Shown here in pieces: positions 6,174 to 11,303 of a stretch of DNA of 11,303 nt. The position numbers were made by a program, and so were the translations under genes. A model generated the notes under the pieces. That model was given only the letters and a program-made list of their open reading frames with translations. It had not been told where the DNA came from and did no database searches. How positions within the stretch are numbered: the stretch's first letter is position 1; each line of letters opens with the position of its first letter. Source of the stretch: an uncultured Oscillospiraceae bacterium (GTDB taxonomy: Bacteria; Bacillota; Clostridia; Oscillospirales; Oscillospiraceae); the NCBI GenBank assembly GCA_934572365.1, contig CAKTKX010000027.1, positions 1 to 11,303 on the forward strand, in the 5' to 3' direction.

Positions 6174-6803
6174 ATGAAAGGATCCAAAATTTTTTCCGCC
6201 CTGTTCGGCATTCTGGGCATCCTACTGATGGTAGTGACGGCGGCGGTGAGCATTGCGTCGCGGAACGCCCAGCCGAGAATGTTGGAATCTCCCGAGGCCG
6301 CCTCGGCGCAGGCACAGCGCATGATGGACGCCCTGTGCGCCGGGGACTATGCCACCGCCCAAGGCTGCATTTACGGCCAGCCGGATTTGGGCGCTGGGGA
6401 GCCGGAGGATGCCGTAAGCAAGCTCCTATGGGATGCCTTCACGGACAGCCTTTCCTATGAATTCACCGGACTTTGCCGGGTCACGGATACGGGGTTTGCC
6501 CAGGACGCCTCGGTCACCTATCTGGATGTGTCCGGCGTGACGGAGGCAGTTCCCCAGCGGGCGAAGGCGCTGCTGGATGCCAAAGCCACCGCGGCCGAGG
6601 ACAAAACGGAACTTTACAACGAGGATAACAGCTACCGGGATGAGCTGGTGGATCAGGCGCTGAACGACGCGGTGACCCAGGCGCTGAACGAAGACGCCCA
6701 GGCCGTCACCCGCGATGTGACGCTGGGTCTGATCTATCAGGATGGCGCATGGTGGGTGGTGCCGGATCAGGCGCTGCTGCGCATCATCTCCGGCGTGGCG
6801 TAA
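6174..6803 (+). CDS. membrane-anchored extracytoplasmic protein, unknown function
   Basis: I do not recognise the family. The 209-residue product has a short positive N-terminus (MKGSK), one hydrophobic segment at about 6-28 that looks like an uncleaved signal anchor, and an external domain. There is no lipobox cysteine. The external part starts with a helical segment, AQRMMDALCAGDYATAQGCIYG, and ends with VTLGLIYQDGAWWVVPDQALLRIISG. That combination, a helix with GDY followed by strands and a terminal dGxWwv motif, resembles small NTF2-like or DUF4878-type lipoprotein domains, but this is a fold guess. The ATG at 6174 is preceded by GAGGTG (6163-6168) and sits 32 nt after the -10. It is the first gene of an operon with a phosphodiester glycosidase domain protein and an Lgt-like protein, so a partner or substrate-presenting role at the envelope is plausible. 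Confidence 0.75.
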   Translation: MKGSKIFSALFGILGILLMVVTAAVSIASRNAQPRMLESPEAASAQAQRMMDALCAGDYATAQGCIYGQPDLGAGEPEDAVSKLLWDAFTDSLSYEFTGLCRVTDTGFAQDASVTYLDVSGVTEAVPQRAKALLDAKATAAEDKTELYNEDNSYRDELVDQALNDAVTQALNEDAQAVTRDVTLGLIYQDGAWWVVPDQALLRIISGVA

Positions 6804-6814
6804 GGAGGACGGAC

Positions 6815-8023
6815 ATGGCATATCAACCCAAATTTGCCCGAAAAAAAGACCGGGTCAGTCCGTTTTTCGTCCTGCTGGGGGTCATCGTGGTGCCGATTTC
6901 TCTGGCACTGACGGCCGTTCTGCTGGGAAAGATGGCGCAGTCCCTCAGCCGTCCCAAAGCCACGGCGCAGACGGCACCGGAGAATATGGCAATTATGGAG
7001 CAGTTTGACGGCTTCGTCTCCGCAAAAATGGACGCCGCCCGGGATACCCTCACCGCCGTGCAAACACCGGAGAATGTTCCCGAGACTACCGTTCCCGTAA
7101 GAGAAAAGGTCATCATCGAGATTCCGGACGACGCTCAGGTCGCCCCGGAGCCGAACCCGGAGTGCTACGGTCAGACCGACGACCCGTCCTCTCTGCAATG
7201 GCTCCTGGATGAAGCGGCCTTTCTCTTAGATGGGCAGGAGCTGTATTTCAGCACCGACGCAGAGCTGTTTGAGGGCAGTCTTGTCAACTATTATCTGGAC
7301 GACACCATTTTTGCCATCACCTGGAAGGAGGTCCACGACGGTTCCGTGTATACCTTCTCCGAGGTGAAGGTCAACCATCCGTCCCAGTTCCGGCGGCATC
7401 TGGCCGGCGGCGAATACGGCTCAGCGCCCCAGTTCTACACCTCGGAAATGGCAGAAAGCGTCAACGCGGTGGTGGCGTCCTCCGGCGATTTCTACAATTT
7501 CCGCAACTTTGGCATCATCGTCTATCAAGGGCAGGTGCGCAAGGTGGAAGGCACCTACGCCGAGACCTGCTATATCGACCGGAACGGCGACCTCCACTTC
7601 ACCTACGGCGGTGACATCACGACCACGGCGGCCGCCAAGGAATACGTGGCGGAGAACGACATCTGGTTCAGTCTGGGCTTTGGCCCAGTATTGGTGAACA
7701 ATTATGAAGTGATCGACCACACTTGGTACGGCGTGGGCGAAATCACGGAGGGCTACGCCCGAGCAGCGCTGTGCCAGATGGGCGAGCTGCACTATATCGT
7801 CGCCACGGCGAACACGGAAGGCCCCTGGCAGGACATTCCCACCGTCAAGACCTTTGCCAAAAACATCGCCGCCACCGGCTGCCGCATGGCCTACTGCCTG
7901 GACGGCGGACAGACCGCCGCCATCGTCATGGGCGACCAGCTCATCAACCGCCCGGTCTACGGCCAGCAGCGGAAGATCAGCGACATCATCTACTTCGCCA
8001 CGGCGATGCCGGAAGGAGGCTGA
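6815..8023 (+). CDS. membrane-anchored phosphodiester glycosidase (NAGPA/PF09992) domain protein
   Basis: This 402-residue protein has a basic N-terminus, a membrane segment at about 16-40, a low-complexity Pro/Glu/Val linker (50-115) and a C-terminal domain matching the phosphodiester glycosidase family (NAGPA, the lysosomal uncovering enzyme, and bacterial exopolysaccharide-associated homologues). Supporting motifs are ASSGDFYNFR at 221-230, SLGFGPVLVNN at 286-296, CLDGGQTAAIVMGDQLINRP at 361-380 and RKISDIIYF at 386-394, the usual order in the family. The usual GG-S-S pattern reads DGGQTAA here. By family, it should cleave sugar-1-phosphodiester bonds outside the membrane, for example in wall polymers or glycans, but the substrate is unknown. 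AAGGAGG (6802-6808) lies 6 nt before the ATG at 6815, which is 11 nt after the preceding stop. The next gene starts 4 nt after this one ends. Confidence 0.87.
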   Translation: MAYQPKFARKKDRVSPFFVLLGVIVVPISLALTAVLLGKMAQSLSRPKATAQTAPENMAIMEQFDGFVSAKMDAARDTLTAVQTPENVPETTVPVREKVIIEIPDDAQVAPEPNPECYGQTDDPSSLQWLLDEAAFLLDGQELYFSTDAELFEGSLVNYYLDDTIFAITWKEVHDGSVYTFSEVKVNHPSQFRRHLAGGEYGSAPQFYTSEMAESVNAVVASSGDFYNFRNFGIIVYQGQVRKVEGTYAETCYIDRNGDLHFTYGGDITTTAAAKEYVAENDIWFSLGFGPVLVNNYEVIDHTWYGVGEITEGYARAALCQMGELHYIVATANTEGPWQDIPTVKTFAKNIAATGCRMAYCLDGGQTAAIVMGDQLINRPVYGQQRKISDIIYFATAMPEGG

Positions 8024-8027
8024 CGGT

Positions 8028-8999
8028 ATGGAAAAAATTGCGTTTATTTCCGGAGAAACCGTGTATTACTGGAGTTCCATCGTGCTGACCCTGGCGTCAC
8101 TGACTGCCATCTGCTTTTTCTGGTCGCTGTATCTGGGAAAGGGTGGCAACGCCGTCGCCGCCTTCAGTGTGGTACCCTTGGCCATCGCGCTGTCCCTTCT
8201 GCTCGGGCGGCTGGTTCACTGGTACTGCCGCACCAGCAGCTACGATAGCTTCACCTCCGCCATGAAGCCCTTCTCCCCGGGCGGATATGCCCTGCTGGGC
8301 GTCTTTGCCGGATGCGCACTGGCGGCGGTGATCGTTCGTCTGGTGCATTTTGACCGGAACCTCCCACAGATGCTGGACTGCATGGCTGTAGCCGGGTGCG
8401 CCGGTATCGCCGTGGGGCGGCTTGCCTGTTTCTTCAATTCCGCTGACCGAGGGCAGATCATTGCTTCCACCCAGTCGCTGCCCTGGGTCTATCCCGTGAC
8501 CAACGCCGTCTCCGGCGCTACGGAGTACCGTCTTGCAACCTTTGTTTTGCAGGCCATGGCGGCGCTGGTGCTGTTTTTGATCCTGCTTCTATACTACCTG
8601 CCCAAAAAGCGGAAGGACGGGGACACGGCGCTGATTTTCCTGCTGCTTTACGGCGTGTCCCAGATCGTGCTGGACAGCACCCGGTATGACAAGCTGTTTT
8701 TCCGCAGCAACGGCTTCGTCAGCGTGGTGCAGGTGCTGGGTGCGCTGGGGCTGCTGTTGGTGATCATCGTATTCTCTGTGCGGATGGTGAAAGCCCGGGG
8801 CTTCCGGTTCTGGAATGTGCTGGTGTGGCTGGGGATCGCCGCCTGCATCGGCGGCGCGGGCTTTATGGAATATTACGTCCAGCGCCACGGCGATCTGGCA
8901 GCCTTTTCCTACAGTATTATGAGCGTTTGCCTGCTGGCGGCGGCGGGACTGGTTCTCCTGCTGCACAAGCTGGCGCAGCCCGTCCGGCGCAGACGATAA
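8028..8999 (+). CDS. Lgt-like (prolipoprotein diacylglyceryl transferase family) membrane protein, diverged
   Basis: This 323-residue protein has about seven to eight membrane segments and the motif order of Lgt, which transfers diacylglycerol from phosphatidylglycerol to lipoprotein cysteines: GRLVHWY at 60-66, SPGGYALLG at 83-91, GRLACFFNSADRG at 130-142, YRLATFVLQA at 167-176 and YGVSQIVLDSTR at 208-219. Several Lgt residues differ. The HGG histidine is Pro84. In the GRxxNxxxxExxG signature the Arg (131) and last Gly (142) remain, but the first Asn is Cys134 and the Glu position is Ala139. The late Arg/Glu pair reads Gln212/Asp216. So it may have a changed activity or none; this comparison is from memory of the E. 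coli enzyme. An extra C-terminal pair of membrane segments ends in a basic tail. GGAAGGAGG in the preceding gene provides the ribosome binding site. A strong terminator follows. Confidence 0.72.
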   Translation: MEKIAFISGETVYYWSSIVLTLASLTAICFFWSLYLGKGGNAVAAFSVVPLAIALSLLLGRLVHWYCRTSSYDSFTSAMKPFSPGGYALLGVFAGCALAAVIVRLVHFDRNLPQMLDCMAVAGCAGIAVGRLACFFNSADRGQIIASTQSLPWVYPVTNAVSGATEYRLATFVLQAMAALVLFLILLLYYLPKKRKDGDTALIFLLLYGVSQIVLDSTRYDKLFFRSNGFVSVVQVLGALGLLLVIIVFSVRMVKARGFRFWNVLVWLGIAACIGGAGFMEYYVQRHGDLAAFSYSIMSVCLLAAAGLVLLLHKLAQPVRRRR

Positions 9000-9014
9000 T
9001 TGGATTTCTGACGC

Positions 9015-9057
9015 AAAACCCTCCGTATGCACGAACTGTCATACGGAGGGTTTTTAT
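9015..9057. terminator. intrinsic terminator after the Lgt-like gene, probably bidirectional
   Basis: AAAACCCTCCGTATG at 9015-9029 and CATACGGAGGGTTTT at 9040-9054 are perfect 15-bp arms around a 10-nt loop, followed by a short T tract (TTTTTAT in total, 9051-9057). The A-rich left edge gives a matching T tract on the minus strand, so it could also stop transcripts coming from the HD-domain gene. Confidence 0.92.
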
Positions 9058-9059
9058 AA

Positions 9060-9220
9060 GGCAACACCGCATAATTTGACAAGAAGACTCAGCCAGGATT
9101 TTTGTCCCAATTCAAAGTTTGAAAAATGGAGGAATACTGTATGTATTTCCCATTTTTCAAACTGAAGAAGTGGGGCAAAAAGGCGGCTGAGGCTCGCAGG
9201 CAGAATTATGCGGTGTTGCC
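9060..9220. mobile_element. MITE-like element forming one long hairpin
   Basis: The ends are perfect 17-bp inverted repeats: GGCAACACCGCATAATT at 9060-9076 and AATTATGCGGTGTTGCC at 9204-9220. Pairing continues inward: CTCAGCC (about 9088-9094) with GGCTGAG (about 9185-9191), TTTTTGTCCCA with TGGGGCAAAAA, and a 14-bp perfect inner stem AGTTTGAAAAATGG / CCATTTTTCAAACT around the centre. The 4-bp ATAA flanks both sides (9056-9059 and 9221-9224), consistent with a target-site duplication. There is no transposase; mobilisation would need a helper elsewhere. It landed right behind the terminator at 9015-9057. Confidence 0.82.
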
Positions 9221-9224
9221 ATAA
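9141..9224 (+). CDS. possible 27-residue cationic small protein inside the MITE-like element
   Basis: An ATG at 9141 is preceded 7 nt upstream by GGAGGA (9128-9133), an ideal ribosome binding site, and the frame runs to a TAA at 9222-9224, just past the element end. The product starts MYFPFFKLKKWGKKAAEARR and is strongly basic with an aromatic N-terminus. Much of it is encoded by the right arm of the hairpin, so composition is constrained by pairing. It may be chance, or a carried micro-ORF; no family is recognised. No promoter is obvious, and the terminator at 9015-9057 would block read-through from upstream. Confidence 0.25.
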   Translation: MYFPFFKLKKWGKKAAEARRQNYAVLP

Positions 9225-9236
9225 TATTGTGGCGCC

Positions 9237-9806
9237 TTATTCCGGCTTCTCCCGGGCGATTTTCTCTCTCGTCCGGTCGTTGACCTCCGCCTTGAGCTGC
9301 CGCATATAGGGGGAAAACTGTACGTTTTCCTCGCCGTAGGTCAGCTGCAAGTCATATTCCAGGGGCAGCCAGGTGGAAATGTCCGACTCGTTGTGCTGAA
9401 TCACCGCTTCCATTTTGTCCAGCGCCTTGTAGATTTTCGCTTCCCGGGTCTCCATGGCGTTCATCTCGGTAAGCAGTGCCGTCCACTCCTCCCGGGCGTC
9501 TTCCGGAAGGGTGTTCACCCAATTCAGCAGAATATCGTCCTCCTTCTGGGTATCGGCGCCGGTTTTCTCAAAGGTCGGGATGTCCCCGGTGAAGGCTTCT
9601 CCCATGTCGTGGATCAGGCACATACGGATCACCTTGTCCATGTCCGCCTCCGGGAATTCCTTCGTCAGCAGCATCGCCATCAGGGAAATCCGCCAGCTGT
9701 GCTCTGCTACGCTTTCCCGACGTCCGGAGGAGGTGTAGCAGTGCCGGGTGTTGCATTTCAGTTTTTCCGCCACGGACAGAATTTCCAGCAGTTCTTTGGG
9801 TTTCAT
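9237..9806 (-). CDS. HD-domain phosphohydrolase (YfbR/HDDC2-like, likely 5'-nucleotidase)
   Basis: The 189-residue product has the HD-superfamily metal-binding signature: His36 in SVAEHSW, His66-Asp67 in LIHDMGEAFTGDIPTFEK, and Asp130 in KALDKMEAV. The order H...HD...D, the preceding LKCNTRHCYTSSGRRESVAEHSWR and the short length match the COG1896 group that includes YfbR (a deoxyribonucleoside 5'-monophosphatase) and human HDDC2. It is presumably cytosolic and divalent-metal dependent; the precise substrate cannot be read from sequence. ATG 9804-9806 has GGGAGGAA upstream (given-strand 9812-9819). It lies 55 nt downstream of the ABC ATPase gene on the same strand, with a hairpin between them, so partial cotranscription is possible. 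The tail ends in a basic Lys/Arg-rich stretch. Confidence 0.87.
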   Translation of the reverse strand: MKPKELLEILSVAEKLKCNTRHCYTSSGRRESVAEHSWRISLMAMLLTKEFPEADMDKVIRMCLIHDMGEAFTGDIPTFEKTGADTQKEDDILLNWVNTLPEDAREEWTALLTEMNAMETREAKIYKALDKMEAVIQHNESDISTWLPLEYDLQLTYGEENVQFSPYMRQLKAEVNDRTREKIAREKPE

Positions 9807-9826
9807 TTTGGTTCCTCCCAGTAAAT

Positions 9827-9852
9827 CAGGGCGCGCAGAAATGCGCGCCCTG
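9827..9852 (-). terminator. GC-rich hairpin between ABC ATPase and HD genes
   Basis: CAGGGCGCGCA at 9827-9837 and TGCGCGCCCTG at 9842-9852 form a perfect 11-bp stem with a 4-nt loop, starting 10 nt after the ATPase stop. On the minus strand the tail is ATTTACTGG, without a run of T, so it is a weak or leaky terminator, or a processing/stability hairpin. No promoter for the HD gene is visible, which favours leaky read-through. Confidence 0.55.
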
Positions 9853-9861
9853 TTGATCGTA

Positions 9862-10656
9862 TCAGGAAAGCAGCAGCTTATCGTCGGCTTCGTCGGAGCC
9901 GGAGGCTCTGCTGAACAGATTCAGCAGCTGCTCCACCGTCAGATTCTTCTTTTCCTCCCCGGAAACGTCCACCACAACATGTCCCTCGTACATCATGATC
10001 AGGCGGTTGCCATAGGAAATGGCATCGCGCATATTGTGGGTGATCATCATGGTGGTCAGGTGATTCTTCTCCACGATCCGCTGGGTCGCTTCCAGCACCT
10101 TGGCCGCGGTCTTGGGGTCAAGGGCAGCGGTATGCTCGTCCAGAAGCAGAAGCTTCGGCTGCTGCAAGGTCGCCATCAGCAGCGTCAGCGCCTGACGCTG
10201 ACCGCCGGACAGCAGACCGACCTTGGTGGTCATCCGGTCTTCCAGCCCCAGATCAAGGATCCGCAGCTGCTCTCTATAGAACTCCCGATCCGCTTTGGTG
10301 ATGCCGGGACGGAGGGTTCTGGGCTTGCCCCGGCGCGCTGCCAGGGCAAGGTTTTCCTCGATCTGCATGGTCGCGGCGGTACCCATCATGGGATCCTGGA
10401 ACACCCGGCCGATGTACTTCGCCCGCTTGTATTCCGGCAGGGCGGTCACGTCCACGCCGTCAATGAGGATTTTTCCGGTGTCCACCGGGAAAACACCGGC
10501 GATGGCGTTGAGCATGGTACTCTTGCCCGCGCCGTTGCCGCCGATGACGGTGACAAAGTCACCCTCATTCATGGTCAGATTCAGGCCGTTCAAGGCCACC
10601 TTCTGGTTCACCGTTCCGGCGTTGAAGGTCTTGCTGATATTTTTCAGCTCCAGCAT
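9862..10656 (-). CDS. ABC transporter ATP-binding protein of TrpXYZ-type importer
   Basis: This 264-residue protein is a complete ABC ATPase: Walker A GGNGAGKST at 39-47, Q-loop Gln87 in RVFQDP, signature LSGGQRQALTLL at 149-160, Walker B LLLLDEHTAALDP at 169-181 and H-loop His207 in MITHNMRD. The DEHTAALDPKTA form and the permease partner point to the importer class that works with PF04392 substrate-binding lipoproteins (TrpXYZ of streptococci and relatives), which take up tryptophan or related compounds; the actual substrate is unknown. The ATG at 10656 is chosen because AAGGAGG (given-strand cctcctt, 10664-10670) is 7 nt away. Another ATG at 10662 overlaps the permease stop as ATGA but sits only 1 nt from that ribosome binding site. 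A short Ser/Asp/Glu-rich tail follows the ATPase fold. Confidence 0.92.
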   Translation of the reverse strand: MLELKNISKTFNAGTVNQKVALNGLNLTMNEGDFVTVIGGNGAGKSTMLNAIAGVFPVDTGKILIDGVDVTALPEYKRAKYIGRVFQDPMMGTAATMQIEENLALAARRGKPRTLRPGITKADREFYREQLRILDLGLEDRMTTKVGLLSGGQRQALTLLMATLQQPKLLLLDEHTAALDPKTAAKVLEATQRIVEKNHLTTMMITHNMRDAISYGNRLIMMYEGHVVVDVSGEEKKNLTVEQLLNLFSRASGSDEADDKLLLS

Positions 10657-10658
10657 CG

Positions 10659-11303
10659 TCATACCTCCTTCTTCTTGGGAAGCACGATGGTCTTCCAATA
10701 GGGAACCGCCAGGAACAGCGCCACAACCAGCGCCGTCAGCAGCTTCAGGTCATTGGTGTTCAGGCCGAGCTGCAGGACGATCTGGATGACCACGTAATAG
10801 ATCACCGCGCCGATGACCACGGACAGCAGCTTCAGGGCGAAATTGCGGAACACGCGTCCCAGCAGCACCTCGCCGATGATGACGGCGGCAAGGCCGATGA
10901 CAATGGCGCCGCGCCCCATGTTCACGTCCACCGCGCCCTGATACTGGGCAAGCAGGCCGCCCGCCATGGCAACCATGCCGTTGGCCAGCATCAGTCCGAA
11001 GGTGATGCAGGACTTAGTGTTGATGCCCTGGGCGCGAGCCATGTTCTGATTGGCGCCGGTAGCCCGCAGGGAGCTTCCGTACTCGGTGCCGAAGAACCAG
11101 TACAATAGGCCGATCAGCACCGCCAGGAACAGGATTACCAGGGGAATGGGGTTATTCAGCGCCAGCTCCCGGACATACCGCTGGGAGACCAGCAGATCGT
11201 ACTTATCCACGCCGATGGGCTGGTTGGCCTTGCCGGTCATGATCCGCAGATTGACGGAGTACAGCGCCAGCTGGGTAAGAATACCGGCCAGAATGGCAGG
11301 AAT
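10659..11303 (-). CDS. ABC transporter permease (BPD_transp_2 family), N-terminus outside window
   Basis: The frame is open from the window edge, so the 214 visible residues are the C-terminal part; an internal Met at 11240 is not the start, since the upstream 21 codons continue without a stop as a hydrophobic ILAGILTQLALYSVNLRI-like segment. The product is rich in membrane helices. GSSLRATGANQNMARAQGIN is the cytoplasmic coupling loop typical of this permease family (the GxxxRAxGxNxxxAxxxGI pattern), followed by GLMLANGMVAMAGGLLAQYQG. The end is a basic LPKKKEV. It is paired with the ATPase gene whose start is 2 nt past this stop. A substrate-binding lipoprotein gene is expected just upstream, outside the window. 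This fits the TrpY-type permease. Confidence 0.92.
   Translation of the reverse strand: MPAILAGILTQLALYSVNLRIMTGKANQPIGVDKYDLLVSQRYVRELALNNPIPLVILFLAVLIGLLYWFFGTEYGSSLRATGANQNMARAQGINTKSCITFGLMLANGMVAMAGGLLAQYQGAVDVNMGRGAIVIGLAAVIIGEVLLGRVFRNFALKLLSVVIGAVIYYVVIQIVLQLGLNTNDLKLLTALVVALFLAVPYWKTIVLPKKKEV

Noticed and set aside
9748..10701. 317-codon plus-strand frame opposite the ABC ATPase
   Set aside because: The minus strand encodes a full set of ABC ATPase motifs; the opposite frame is a shadow with no family signature.

Overview
The window reads as a piece of a chromosome from a GC-rich, low-G+C-lineage anaerobe of the class Clostridia, most likely a gut Oscillospiraceae-type bacterium. 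The grounds are strong AAGGAGG-type ribosome binding sites, near-consensus sigma-A promoters, a transketolase split into two genes, a BirA operator of the Firmicutes kind and dispersed palindromic repeats. No rRNA, tRNA, CRISPR array or transposase gene is visible. The taxonomic call is an inference from style and family content.

Layout. Bases 2-148 are the 3' end of sfsA. Bases 177-2245 (+) form a biotin module: a perfect BirA operator overlapping the promoter of bioY (biotin transporter S component), then a Cys-rich DUF1284 protein 4 nt downstream, then birA, the biotin ligase/repressor that should bind that operator. Bases 2297-2467 hold a palindromic repeat unit. Bases 2547-4335 (-) encode the two halves of transketolase, driven by a TTGACA-N18-TATAAT promoter. 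Diverging from it at 4548-5851 (+) is a small ECF sigma factor overlapping a single-pass membrane protein that is probably its anti-sigma/sensor, with an ECF-like promoter in front. A second, inverted copy of the palindromic unit lies at 5877-6055. Bases 6174-8999 (+) are a three-gene envelope operon with a perfect TTGACA-N17-TATAAT promoter: a membrane-anchored protein of unknown function, a membrane-anchored phosphodiester glycosidase (NAGPA) domain protein, and a polytopic protein resembling prolipoprotein diacylglyceryl transferase (Lgt) with several key residues changed. A strong terminator closes it. A 161-bp MITE-like hairpin element (9060-9220) follows. On the minus strand are an HD-domain phosphohydrolase (9237-9806) and, upstream of it, the ATPase and permease of an ABC importer of the TrpXYZ type (9862-11303, the permease cut by the window edge).

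How they work together. The biotin module looks like a closed loop: BirA senses biotin/biotinyl-AMP and represses bioY and the DUF1284 gene. The ECF pair is a likely envelope-signal regulator. The most novel-looking block is the 6174-8999 operon, in which a sugar-phosphodiester hydrolase is coupled to a diverged Lgt-like membrane protein and an unknown partner. The two inverted repeat units bracket the transketolase and ECF modules.
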